A stretch of 64,000 nucleotides of DNA from Halolamina litorea (GTDB lineage Archaea; Halobacteriota; Halobacteria; Halobacteriales; Haloferacaceae), in the NCBI RefSeq assembly GCF_026616205.1, contig NZ_JANHGR010000001.1:930001-994000 (forward strand), in the 5' to 3' direction. The translations under genes were made by a program, and so were the position numbers. The notes under the pieces were generated by a model. That model ran no database searches. It was not told the origin of the DNA and saw only the letters and a list, made by a program, of their open reading frames with translations. This document shows, piece by piece, positions 16,638-25,221 of this stretch (the stretch's first letter is position 1; every line of letters begins with the position of its first letter).

Positions 16638-18434
16638 TCAGTTGACCGCTTTCGAGAGCTCCGCACCCGCTTTGAACTTCACGTCGTTCGACGCCGCGTC
16701 GGCGTCGACGAGGTGGAGGACCGGCGCATCGAGCGTTCCGATGACACAGACCGGATGGATGTCGGGGTCCTGATCGTCGCAGTCACCGCCGCCGTCGGCG
16801 AGCGCCGCCCGCGACTGGACGGCCCAGTAGCTGTGCCCCTCGCTCGGACAGGCCGAGCGGACGTTCGTCGGCAGCGTGTCGCCGTCGTCGTCCTCGTCGG
16901 GGGCGAACGCCTTCCGCAGGACGATGTCGCCGTACTTCGCCCGGCCGGGGCGCTTCCGGCGCGTGGCGAGTGACTCCAAATCAGTCCCGCCCTCCTCGAT
17001 GTCCGACCGTGTGACGCCGGCGAGGACGTTGGGGCCGTCGGCGACGAGGAGCGTCGCACTGTCCTCGTAGAGCGCGCCGTCGTCGAGCAGCCAGCCGCCG
17101 GCGTAGAGGTACTGATCGTCGTGGCTGAGTCGTCGCACGTAGAGCAGCGCCGGCATCGGGGACGGGCAGTCCGGCGGCGTCGCGAGCACCGGACAGACGA
17201 ACGTCGCGGAGGCCGCGACGCCACCTTGGGTCCGCTCGTCGCCCCACGACCCGAGCGTTCTCGGCGCCTCGATACGCCCGTCCGTCGAGATGCGCAGTAG
17301 CTCGTGACTCTCCTCCACGGCGGGGCACGCCCCGGTGACGACGACGCTACCCTCCTCGGCGGTCGCGAAGACGTGGCGCTGTTTCTCCGTCTCCTCGGCC
17401 AGCGTCGCCGTGAGGAGGTTCCGGCAGGCGAGGTCGCGGTGGACCACCACGGGGCCGTCGATCTCCCCGCAGCGGTCGTCGCCCTGCTCGCCGATCAGGT
17501 AGTCGAGCACCCGCCGCGGGGTGAGCTCGTCGGCCAGCGCGGGGCCGTCGTTCGGGAGCCGGGCGTCGGGGAGGCTGACGACGAAGCGCTCGCCGATCGT
17601 CCCGTCGCCGTCGAGGTAGGCGTAGAGGTCCTCGGTGCCGTCCCCGAGGCCGTCGCCGTCGCTGTCGAGGTCGCCGCCGATGAGCTTCAGGTCCGAGTCG
17701 ACGATCTCCCGGGCCTCCCGGAGCGAACTCGCCGCTTCCTCCCACTCGGCGGCGGCGACGGCGTCGCGGGCCGACCGCCCGAGGTCGCGTCGCCCGTCGG
17801 CGTGCTCGCGGACGGTCACACATACCTCCGAGCCACAGCGATCCAGCGTCCCCCGGACTTCGGTGACCCACTCGACGAAGCTGTCGAGGGAGGCCGTCGC
17901 TTCGGCTGCCGACCGGGCGTCGACGGCCGCGATGGCCGAATCGAGGTGGATCGAGAGCGCCCGCTCCATGTCCAGTACCGTCGCGAGTGTTCTCGCGGCG
18001 TCGTCGTAGCCGTCGCCGTCGAGGTCAGGTACCCAGATCGGTTGGGTTCTGTTCGAGCGCGAGGAGTTGTGGTTCTGGGCCCGCGTGGTCGTGCTGGTAA
18101 TCCAGCCGTCGAGGTCGACGCGCTGGCCGCGGGCTCGGAGCCCCGCCGGCACGTAGCGGACCTCGGTCGCGCCGCTGGGGAGGTGCTGGCGCTCCCCGTC
18201 CGACTGATCGGCCCAGAGGGCCGGGTCGCCGCTGTAGAACGCGGCCGGCGACGCCGAGGTGGTTCCCAGCGCCGCGTCGGCGGCGCGGTTCAACACGCCG
18301 TCGAGGGCGGCACAGCCGGCCAGCCCCGACAGCGCGACCGCTCCGCTCGCCGCGAGGACGCGTCGACGCGTCGTGTGGAGGGTGCTCTGGGGGCTGTCCG
18401 CTGTCCCGGTGGTCGGCTGGCTGTTCGCGTCCAT
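16638..18434 (-). CDS. Tat-exported lipoprotein with calcium-type Asp repeats, unknown function
   Basis: The 598-residue precursor starts with a Tat signal and lipobox (TTRRRVLAASGAVALSGLAGC), so it should be folded in the cytosol, exported and lipid-anchored at Cys. The mature part has Asp-rich loops similar to thrombospondin type 3 or dockerin calcium sites (DLDGDGYDD, DLDSDGDGLGDGTED, GGGDCDDQDPDIHP) and scattered Cys pairs (CPVLATPPDCPSP). No enzyme signature is seen. The ATG at 18434 is chosen over an in-frame ATG 21 bases earlier, because a TATATA at 18458-18463 lies 26 bases upstream of it. Confidence 0.75.
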   Translation of the reverse strand: MDANSQPTTGTADSPQSTLHTTRRRVLAASGAVALSGLAGCAALDGVLNRAADAALGTTSASPAAFYSGDPALWADQSDGERQHLPSGATEVRYVPAGLRARGQRVDLDGWITSTTTRAQNHNSSRSNRTQPIWVPDLDGDGYDDAARTLATVLDMERALSIHLDSAIAAVDARSAAEATASLDSFVEWVTEVRGTLDRCGSEVCVTVREHADGRRDLGRSARDAVAAAEWEEAASSLREAREIVDSDLKLIGGDLDSDGDGLGDGTEDLYAYLDGDGTIGERFVVSLPDARLPNDGPALADELTPRRVLDYLIGEQGDDRCGEIDGPVVVHRDLACRNLLTATLAEETEKQRHVFATAEEGSVVVTGACPAVEESHELLRISTDGRIEAPRTLGSWGDERTQGGVAASATFVCPVLATPPDCPSPMPALLYVRRLSHDDQYLYAGGWLLDDGALYEDSATLLVADGPNVLAGVTRSDIEEGGTDLESLATRRKRPGRAKYGDIVLRKAFAPDEDDDGDTLPTNVRSACPSEGHSYWAVQSRAALADGGGDCDDQDPDIHPVCVIGTLDAPVLHLVDADAASNDVKFKAGAELSKAVN

Positions 18435-18456
18435 CGGTAGCTGGTACGTCGGCAAC

Positions 18457-18466
18457 GTATATAGGG
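18457..18466 (-). promoter_or_regulatory. TATA box of the Tat lipoprotein gene
   Basis: On the minus strand this reads CCCTATATAC, among the clearest TATA boxes in the window. Its centre is 26 bases from the ATG at 18434, which predicts a leaderless mRNA. Confidence 0.55.
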
Positions 18467-18630
18467 TAGTACGCTCCTACCGACCGAACACCGGCAATAG
18501 TGGGCTCGAAAACCCCGTTTTCGGGATACGGGCCGGAGTCGGGTCGCCGCTGCCGCCGCGCTCGCCGCGAGCCCCGCGGTAACACTCACGTCAGCGCGAA
18601 CTCAAGTCCCTCCGGCGCCTATTCACGGCC

Positions 18631-19620
18631 ATGGCTGACCCAACACCGACGCCGGGCATCCACCACGTCACGTGCGTCGCCGGCGACCCGCAGCGCAACA
18701 TGGACTTCTGGGCCGAGACGCTCGGGATGCGACTCGTGAAGCGCTCCATCAATCAGGACGACCCGAGCACGTACCACTTCTTCTTCGGCGACGCCGAGGG
18801 GACGCCGGGGACGAGCATGACGTTCTTCCCGTGGGAACACCTCTCGCAGGGGAAGATCGGCTCCGGGCAGGTCTCCCGGGTCGCGTTCCGGGTCCCCGAG
18901 GGGAGCCTCGACTACTGGGAGTCGCGCTTCGACGACCACGGCGTCGACTACGACGACCGGGTCGAGCGGTTCGGCGAGACCGTCCTGCCGTTGCGCGACC
19001 CCGACGGCCTCCCCGTCGAACTGGTCGAGAGCGACATCGGCGCCGACGACCCGACGACGCCGTGGACGGAGTTCGTCCCGGCCGACGCCGCCATCCGCGG
19101 CTTCCACTCCGTGACGCTCTGGCTCGCCGACCCCGACCCGACCGAGGAACTGCTGGAAACGATGGGGTTCGAGCGCCTCGGCACCGAGCAGGCCGAGGGT
19201 GACACCCCCGGCGACGAGCGAACTCGCTTCGCCGCCGAGGGCCCCGTCGGGAAGTACGTCGACGTGCTGCCGACGATTCAGGGCGGCCGCAACGGCCACG
19301 GCACCGTCCACCACGTCGCGTTCCAGACGCCGACCGACGCCGATCAGGAAGCGATGCGGAAGGCCGTCCGCTCGCGCGGACTCAACCCCACCGCACAGGT
19401 CGACCGCCACTGGTTCCGCTCGGTCTACTTCCGCGAGCACGCCGGCGTGCTGTTCGAACTGGCGACCAACGGCCCGGGCTACGACAGCGACGAACCCCTC
19501 GACGACCTCGGCGGGCGACTCGTGCTCCCCGGGAAGTTCGAGGCCCGCCGTGACCAGATCGAGGCCGGGCTCCCGGACGTCACGATCCCGCGGGCCGAGA
19601 CAGCCGAAGCCGACGACTGA
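18631..19620 (+). CDS. Ring-cleaving dioxygenase of the VOC superfamily
   Basis: A 329-residue protein with two vicinal-oxygen-chelate modules. The first begins GIHHVTCVAGDPQRNMDFWA, the second GFHSVTLWLADPDPTEELL. Metal ligand candidates are His in GIHHVT, His in VHHVAF and Glu in VLFELAT. It resembles the MhqO/YkcA-type family of putative hydroquinone or catechol dioxygenases. Substrate is unknown. It stands alone, with no aromatic degradation genes beside it. Confidence 0.82.
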   Translation: MADPTPTPGIHHVTCVAGDPQRNMDFWAETLGMRLVKRSINQDDPSTYHFFFGDAEGTPGTSMTFFPWEHLSQGKIGSGQVSRVAFRVPEGSLDYWESRFDDHGVDYDDRVERFGETVLPLRDPDGLPVELVESDIGADDPTTPWTEFVPADAAIRGFHSVTLWLADPDPTEELLETMGFERLGTEQAEGDTPGDERTRFAAEGPVGKYVDVLPTIQGGRNGHGTVHHVAFQTPTDADQEAMRKAVRSRGLNPTAQVDRHWFRSVYFREHAGVLFELATNGPGYDSDEPLDDLGGRLVLPGKFEARRDQIEAGLPDVTIPRAETAEADD

Positions 19621-19815
19621 GCTCGCAGCGACCCTCTTCCCCACCCCCCGTTTTCTCGCCGACGTGAACGTCGACACCGGCGGCGCTATCCACGCGCCGG
19701 GGGCCGACGACTGATCGTGTTCGACGCCGTGAGTGAAGAAGAATTCTCTTCGAAAATCGAGCTTGTTCGAATACCCGGTACAGTTTTCACAGTTCGGCGG
19801 CAACGAGCCTCCATC

Positions 19816-20031
19816 ATGCCGGATCGAACCGACTCGCTCGTGTGGGGCGTGGTGTTCGCGCTCCTGTTGTCACTGGCCGTCCCGTGGTTCCTCTGGGACG
19901 TGTCGACGGTCGCCGCCGGACTCCCGGTCTGGCTCTGGTGGCACGTCGGCTGGATGGTGCTCGCGTCGGCCGTCTTCGCCGTGTTCACCCGCTACGGTTG
20001 GGGCGTCTGGATGGGGGGGATGTCGTCGTGA
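19816..20031 (+). CDS. DUF3311 small membrane protein
   Basis: This 71-residue protein has two membrane helices (about residues 9-30 and 38-60) and matches DUF3311, which is almost always encoded directly before a sodium/solute symporter. The GTGA overlap with the next gene confirms coupling. It probably acts as a small partner of the symporter. The ATG at 19816 gives the standard short N-terminus; longer in-frame starts add a region unlike the family. Confidence 0.8.
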   Translation: MPDRTDSLVWGVVFALLLSLAVPWFLWDVSTVAAGLPVWLWWHVGWMVLASAVFAVFTRYGWGVWMGGMSS

Positions 20032-21557
20032 TCCCCCTGCAGTCGGCCGTCGCTATCCAGATGGGCATCGTCGTCGCCTACCTCATCGTCACCCTCGGCG
20101 TGGGGTTGGTGGCCTACAGACTGACCGACCGTACTGCCGAGGACTACTACCTCGCTTCGCGCACGCTGGGGACCGTCGTCCTGCTGTTCACGACGTTCGC
20201 CACGCTGCTGTCGGCGTTTACGTTCTTCGCCGGCCCGAACATCGCCTACGCGAACGGGCCGGAGTGGATCCTCGTGATGGGGCTGATGGACGGGCTGATC
20301 TTCGGCGTGCTCTGGTACGTCGTCGGCTACAAGCAGTGGCTGGTCGGGAAGAAACACGGCTACGTCACGCTGGGAGAGATGCTCGGCGACCGGTTCGGCT
20401 CGCCGAGGCTGCGGGCGCTGGTCGCCGGCATCTCGCTGTTCTGGCTGTTCCCGTACGTGATGCTCCAGCAGGTCGGTGCCGGCGGCGCGCTCTCGGCGCT
20501 GACCAACGGCGCGGTTCCCTACTGGGCGGGCGCGGGGCTGATCACCGTGTTCATGATCGGCTACGTCGTCCTCTCGGGGATGCGCGGCGTGGCGTGGACC
20601 GACACGCTCCAGGGGCTGTTCATGCTCACGATGGTCTGGGCGGCGTTCGTCTGGGTGCTCGGCTCGGTCGGCGGCATCGGCGCCGCCACCGACGCGCTGG
20701 CGTCGTCGAACCCCGAGTTCCTCTCGCTGGGCGGTGGCGTCTACTCGGCCCCGTGGATGCTCTCACAGGCCATCGGGATCGCCTTCGGCGTCGCCATGTT
20801 CCCGCAGGTGAACCAGCGCTTCTTCGTCGCGAACTCCGAGAAGGTGCTCAAGCGCACGATGGCGCTCTGGCCGCTGGTCGTCCTCCTCCTGTTCGTGCCG
20901 GCGTTCATGCTCGGCGCGTGGGCCGCCGGGTTGGGCGTGCCGATGCCCGAGAGCGGCAACATCCTCCCGGGCGTGCTCGCGGAGTACACGCCGACGTGGT
21001 TCGCCGCGCTGGTCGTCGCCGGCGCGATGGCGGCGATGATGTCCTCCTCGGATTCGATGCTGCTCTCGGGGTCGTCGTACTTCACGCGGGATCTCTACCG
21101 GCCGTTCATCAACGACGCCGCCAGCGCGCGCCGCGAGGACCTCATCGCCCGCGTCGGCGTCGCCGTCTTCGCGACCCTGGCGTTCCTCGCGAGCCTCTAC
21201 AACCCACCCTCGCTGTTCGTCATCGGCGACACGGCGTTCGGCGGCTTCGCGCAGTTGGCGCCGCCGGTGATCGTCGCGCTCTACTGGCAGCGGACGACGC
21301 TCTCGGGGATGGTCGCGGGGCTGCTCGGCAGTCAGCTGTTCTACATGGTCACGACGTTCACGCCCGCCGCGGGCGAGACGACGACGGTGCTTGGCGTCGT
21401 CGTCCCGGGGGTGATGGAAAGCTTCGCGGGGTGGTCGTCGTCTATCGCGGGCATGGTCGTCGGGCTTGTGCTGGTCGTGGGCGTCTCGGCGGTCACGGCG
21501 CCGGCACCCGCAGAACGGCCGGCCGTCCTCGGTGGGTCGAGCGAGACCGACGACTGA
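20028..21557 (+). CDS. Sodium/solute symporter (SSS family)
   Basis: The 509-residue protein has about 13 membrane helices of the LeuT-like SSS fold (SLC5 family). The characteristic early segment DYYLASRTLGTVVLLFTTFATLLSAFTF and the middle GGALSALT and MAAMMSSSDSMLLSGSSYFTRD are present; the Ser-rich run is part of the sodium site. It starts with GTG overlapping the DUF3311 stop. Relatives with DUF3311 partners include pantothenate- and monocarboxylate-type symporters; the substrate is uncertain. Confidence 0.88.
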   Translation: MIPLQSAVAIQMGIVVAYLIVTLGVGLVAYRLTDRTAEDYYLASRTLGTVVLLFTTFATLLSAFTFFAGPNIAYANGPEWILVMGLMDGLIFGVLWYVVGYKQWLVGKKHGYVTLGEMLGDRFGSPRLRALVAGISLFWLFPYVMLQQVGAGGALSALTNGAVPYWAGAGLITVFMIGYVVLSGMRGVAWTDTLQGLFMLTMVWAAFVWVLGSVGGIGAATDALASSNPEFLSLGGGVYSAPWMLSQAIGIAFGVAMFPQVNQRFFVANSEKVLKRTMALWPLVVLLLFVPAFMLGAWAAGLGVPMPESGNILPGVLAEYTPTWFAALVVAGAMAAMMSSSDSMLLSGSSYFTRDLYRPFINDAASARREDLIARVGVAVFATLAFLASLYNPPSLFVIGDTAFGGFAQLAPPVIVALYWQRTTLSGMVAGLLGSQLFYMVTTFTPAAGETTTVLGVVVPGVMESFAGWSSSIAGMVVGLVLVVGVSAVTAPAPAERPAVLGGSSETDD

Positions 21558-21592
21558 GCGCGGTCCCGTTTTCCCGCCTCAACTCCGCCCGC

Positions 21593-21976
21593 TCAGTCCC
21601 GCCGCCACGCCTCGCGCAGGAACACGAGTACGCCGCCGAACATCGCGAGGTTGCCGAAGAAGGCCAGCCGGTCGCCGCCGCCCTCCCCCTCCTCGGCGTT
21701 CCAGAAGTCGTGCATCGTCGTCGTCACGACGGCGAGGAACGTCGCCGCCGCGCCGGTCGCCAGCCGGGGGAGCTTCCAGAGCGCGATTCCCAACCCCGCC
21801 GCGAACATCGTCCCCGACGCCAGCGGCGCGAGCGTCTCCGGCATCGGCACGCCCGCGGATTCGGCGTACTCGATGGTGTCGTCCATGTCCCGGAAGTCCT
21901 CGAAGGCCTGCAGCGCGAGCCCGAGACCGAGTGCGATCCGTCCAAGCCGCGAGAGCGAGCGGTCGTCGTCCGTCAT
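21593..21976 (-). CDS. DoxX-like membrane protein
   Basis: A 127-residue protein with four hydrophobic segments. The pattern LGRIALGLGLALQAFEDF at the start and the HDFWN segment before the last helix agree with the DoxX-like superfamily, whose members are linked to redox or sulfur stress. A precise role is not assignable. It begins 58 bases before the end of alaX upstream on the same strand and could be cotranscribed with it. Confidence 0.65.
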   Translation of the reverse strand: MTDDDRSLSRLGRIALGLGLALQAFEDFRDMDDTIEYAESAGVPMPETLAPLASGTMFAAGLGIALWKLPRLATGAAATFLAVVTTTMHDFWNAEEGEGGGDRLAFFGNLAMFGGVLVFLREAWRRD

Positions 21977-22033
21977 GGCTGACGGTTTCCGTCGGTACCC
22001 CCAAAAGCGTGTCTGCGGCGACGATGGGCCGGG

Positions 22034-22792
22034 TCAGGCCAGTTCGAACGTCAGTCGCTCCTCCTCGCTTCCCTTCGTCTCCCGGCCGGTCACGGTGACC
22101 TCGCCGATTTCCTCGGTGTTGGAGACGTGGGTCCCTGCACAGGCAGTGCGGTCGAACGGCTCGTCGTCGCCTACCCCACCGACCTCGACGATCCGGATCT
22201 CGGTGATCGAGTCGGGTAGCAGCGCCAGCCGCGTCCGCTCGGGGTCGAGTTCGTCCTCGGCGGTCTCGCGGTCGAGTACGTACCACTCCACGGGCCGGGC
22301 GTCGTCGACCAGTTCGTTCATGCGGTCCTCGATCCGCCGGAGGTCGTCCTCCTCGAAGCGCTCGTAGGCACAGTCGAGCGTTGCTTTGTAGTCCCGAACC
22401 TGATTCCCGGTGGTCTCGGCGTCGAACTCGTCGAGGAGCAGCGCCGACAGCAGGTGTTGGGCCGTGTGGTAGCGCATGTGGCTGTACCGGCGCTCCCAGT
22501 CGAGTTCGCCCGTGACCGTCGCGCCGGCTTCGGGGAGCGCGTCGGCGCCGTCCCCGTCGACGCCGGCCCCGGGTTCGAGATAGTGGTGGATCCCGTCGTG
22601 TTTCTGTACGTCGACGACGTGCCACTCGCGGCCGTCGTCGGTGCGGATGGTGCCGTGATCGGCCGGCTGGCCGCCGCCCTCGGGGTAGAAGTGGGTTCGG
22701 TCGAGGACGACGCGGTCGTCGCTCACTGTCCGCTCGACGGTCGCCTCGAACTCCCGCACCGTCGAGTCGTCGAGGTAGAGCTGCTCGGTCAT
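22034..22792 (-). CDS. alaX: Alanyl-tRNA editing protein AlaX
   Basis: A 252-residue free-standing editing enzyme that hydrolyses mischarged Ser- or Gly-tRNA-Ala. The zinc site is complete: HTAQH (His109, His113), Cys217 and His221 (CAGTH). The N-terminal part (THFYPEGGGQPADHGTI) is the Gly-rich domain common to AlaX-M and alanyl-tRNA synthetase. The ATG at 22792 gives MTEQLYLDDS; an upstream in-frame ATG would add five residues. Confidence 0.92.
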   Translation of the reverse strand: MTEQLYLDDSTVREFEATVERTVSDDRVVLDRTHFYPEGGGQPADHGTIRTDDGREWHVVDVQKHDGIHHYLEPGAGVDGDGADALPEAGATVTGELDWERRYSHMRYHTAQHLLSALLLDEFDAETTGNQVRDYKATLDCAYERFEEDDLRRIEDRMNELVDDARPVEWYVLDRETAEDELDPERTRLALLPDSITEIRIVEVGGVGDDEPFDRTACAGTHVSNTEEIGEVTVTGRETKGSEEERLTFELA

Positions 22793-22963
22793 GGTGGGTC
22801 GGAGCACGCCGGGGCACCTAACGGTTCGGTCGGCGGCAGCGTCGTCGGGCCTTGCGGCCGCTCGAAGCTCTGTGTTCCCGGTCCCGTAACGACTAAGAGC
22901 GAAACGAGCCTCTTCTCAAGCAATGAAACACGACAGCCGAACGACCGAGTCGAGGGGAGGGCC

Positions 22964-23659
22964 GTGGGCGTCGAAATAAGGGATGCGCCCGTCTCCGCCG
23001 AGGAGTTCGCCGCGATGGAGGAGTTCGTTCACGACTACCTCGCCGCAAGCGTCGAGAGCGAGGACGACGGCGGTCGGATGCGCTGGTACCCGTGGCACTC
23101 CGCGGACTACCGCTTCAACCACATCCGGAACGTCGTCGAGATCGCCACCGACATCGCCCGGGCGGAGGGCGCGAACGTCCACGTCGTCCGTGTCGCCGCC
23201 GTCTTCCACGACGTGTCCAAACTCGAAGCCGAACAGGACCGCCACGCCGACGCCGGCGCCCGGGTCGCCCGGGAGTACCTGACGAGCCGCGGGGACTTCC
23301 CGGACTCGTTCATCGACGAGGTCTGCAACGTCGTCTCGGACCACTCCTACCAGGGGCCGCTCTCGGACGTGTCGCTGGAGACGCAGTGCCTGATCGAGGC
23401 CGACGTGCTGGACAAGGTCGGCGCCAACGGGACGGTGCTGATGCTCCTGCGCATGGGCTACGAGGCCCGGACCCACATGGACGCCGCGGAGATGGTCGAC
23501 CGCGTGCTCGAACGCGGGAAGGAACACACCGAGCGCGTCGAGAGCGACACCGCCGAGTCGATCGGTCACCAGCGGCTCAAGCGGGTGAAGTGGTTCCGCG
23601 AGTGGCTGGAAGAGGAGGTCGCGGGGATCAGCCCCGAGAGCCGGTCGATGGAGTTCTGA
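22964..23659 (+). CDS. HD-domain phosphohydrolase
   Basis: The 231-residue protein has the HD superfamily metal site: His in FNHIRNVVE, the HD pair in VFHDVSKLE, and Asp in IEADVLDKVGA, as expected for a metal-dependent phosphohydrolase acting on nucleotides or related phosphates. The substrate is unknown. A GTG start is chosen because GAGGGGAGG lies just upstream. An 18-codon frame begins at an ATG 41 bases before (22923) and runs through this start region; it may be a leader or chance. Confidence 0.8.
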   Translation: MGVEIRDAPVSAEEFAAMEEFVHDYLAASVESEDDGGRMRWYPWHSADYRFNHIRNVVEIATDIARAEGANVHVVRVAAVFHDVSKLEAEQDRHADAGARVAREYLTSRGDFPDSFIDEVCNVVSDHSYQGPLSDVSLETQCLIEADVLDKVGANGTVLMLLRMGYEARTHMDAAEMVDRVLERGKEHTERVESDTAESIGHQRLKRVKWFREWLEEEVAGISPESRSMEF

Positions 23660-23689
23660 GCGGCCCGACACGCCGCGTTCGGTTCCGTT

Positions 23690-24682
23690 CTAGAGCGTAT
23701 CCAGTACGTCCAGCACCGCCTCTTCGTTCTCACGGCCGGGGTCGTACTCGCTCCCGTCGCGATCGCTCTCGCGGTGTTCCTCGACGGTTCGAGCCATCGC
23801 CTCGTCGAGCGGCGTCGACTCCCAGCCGAGGTCGGCGAGCTTGTTCGTGTCCAGCAGGTGCGGGTAGTCCCGGTAGAGCACGAAGTCCTCGGGTTCGAGG
23901 TCGGCGGCGCCGAGTTCGTGTTTGCCGGCGTGGACGACCTCGACCTCGGTGTCCATCGCGTCGGCGATCAGGCCGAGCATCTCTTCGAGGGTGACGGCGC
24001 GCTGGTCGCCGACGTTGTAGAACTCGCCCGGTTCGCCCTCCTCGGCGACGACGCGGAGCGCCTGGGCCACGTCGGCCGCGTAGGCGCGGTGCCAGAGGTT
24101 CTGGCCGTCGCCGGGGACGACGACGCGGTCGTGGTTGTCGACGCGGTCGAGCCAGTAGTCCATCCGCTCGGTGTAGTCGTAGGGCCCGTAGACGATGCAG
24201 GGCCGGACGGACATCGCGTTCACGCCGTCGTCGGCGGCGGCGACGATCTCGCGGTCCCCCTCGGCCTTGCGGTTGCCGTAGGTCTCCCCCGAGTCGTCGA
24301 CGGCCTGCTCGTCGGTGCAGGGTCGCATCGGCGTGGTTCCCTCGCGCTTGGGGATCCACTCCTCGCCGTAGGCGTCGCCCGAGGATATGTAGACGTAGCC
24401 GTCCACGTCCGAGAAGATGTCCGTGGCGATGGCCACGTCGGCGGGGTAGTAGGCGACACAGTCGATGACGATGTCGGGTTCGACGGAGAGCTTCGCGGCC
24501 TTGAGGTCGGTCTCGTCGGTGCGGTCGCCCTCGACGTGGTCGACGCCCTCGCGGTCGGCGAAGGGGTTGTCGTGGTTGCCGCGGTTGAAGATCGTGACGT
24601 GGTAGTCGTGGTCGAGCAGTTCCTCGACGGTGTGGCGGCCGATGAAGCGGGTGCCGCCGATGATCAGCGCGCTGTCGGACAT
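23690..24682 (-). CDS. NAD-dependent epimerase/dehydratase (extended SDR)
   Basis: A 330-residue SDR protein with the NAD-binding motif IGGTRFIGRHTVEELL at the N-terminus. The usual catalytic YxxxK is present as YGNRK (in DSGETYGNRKAEGD) with a preceding Ser pair in YISSGDAYG. Sequence style is like the plant CSP41/RNA-binding branch and isoflavone-type reductases, so sugar epimerase activity is not certain. A paralogue with the same architecture lies at 60107-61102. Confidence 0.82.
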   Translation of the reverse strand: MSDSALIIGGTRFIGRHTVEELLDHDYHVTIFNRGNHDNPFADREGVDHVEGDRTDETDLKAAKLSVEPDIVIDCVAYYPADVAIATDIFSDVDGYVYISSGDAYGEEWIPKREGTTPMRPCTDEQAVDDSGETYGNRKAEGDREIVAAADDGVNAMSVRPCIVYGPYDYTERMDYWLDRVDNHDRVVVPGDGQNLWHRAYAADVAQALRVVAEEGEPGEFYNVGDQRAVTLEEMLGLIADAMDTEVEVVHAGKHELGAADLEPEDFVLYRDYPHLLDTNKLADLGWESTPLDEAMARTVEEHRESDRDGSEYDPGRENEEAVLDVLDTL

Positions 24683-24876
24683 GGCTCGGGGTTGGAGGGG
24701 GGAGGGGAAAGCGTCCCGGAAGCCGGCCGGACGTTCCGGGGTTCGTTCGCTCCTGCTTGGGGGAGCCCTTGGCCGGGAGCGCCCCGGCCCTGCCACGGCG
24801 CCGTTCTGCCGGGAACACGGGAAATCCGACAGTTCGGCCGCCGTCTTCTTCCCACGGGCCCCCGAACCACGGCACC

Positions 24877-25191
24877 ATGCCGATGGAGACGTACATCCTC
24901 GTCGTCCGGGAGACCAGCAGGCACGACGGGATCGACGCCGACCTGATCGACGACGACGGACTCGTCGAGACAACCACCCAACTGGCCTACGGCGATTACG
25001 ACGTGACGGCCGAGCGCGGGGACGACGAGGGACCGGACCGCATCGAGGAGCGGTTCACCGTCGACGCCAGCAGCGTCGGGATCGAAGTCGAACGCGAGGA
25101 CGGGGAGTTCGTGTTCCGCGCGGTCGCCGACGGCGAGGAAGCCGCCCGGATCGAGGTCTCAGACACCGAGTGGGCGCTGCTTCAGTCCTGA
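24877..25191 (+). CDS. Conserved acidic protein, 104 aa, unknown function
   Basis: The product is a small beta-rich soluble protein (METYILVVRETSRHDGIDAD at the start, DTEWALLQS at the end) with a very acidic composition. No family is recognised. Start is the ATG at 24877; upstream in-frame ATG adds an Arg/Pro/Ser-rich stretch without halophilic character. It lies divergent to the epimerase gene with a 194-base intergenic region, and convergent with the threonine-synthase-like gene. Confidence 0.6.
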   Translation: MPMETYILVVRETSRHDGIDADLIDDDGLVETTTQLAYGDYDVTAERGDDEGPDRIEERFTVDASSVGIEVEREDGEFVFRAVADGEEAARIEVSDTEWALLQS

Positions 25192-25221
25192 CGCCGCCCC
25201 GGTCGGTACGGAACCGCCCGG

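Noticed and set aside
19733-21982. Very long open frame (about 750 codons) in another frame over the symporter gene
   Set aside because: The product is Arg/Gly/Pro-rich and non-halophilic; such long antisense or shifted frames are a normal effect of high G+C codon use.
22923-22981. 18-codon frame MKHDSRTTESRGGPWASK before the HD-domain gene as a leader peptide
   Set aside because: It overlaps the start of the HD gene, but there is no stop-start coupling or clear promoter spacing; only mentioned under that gene.
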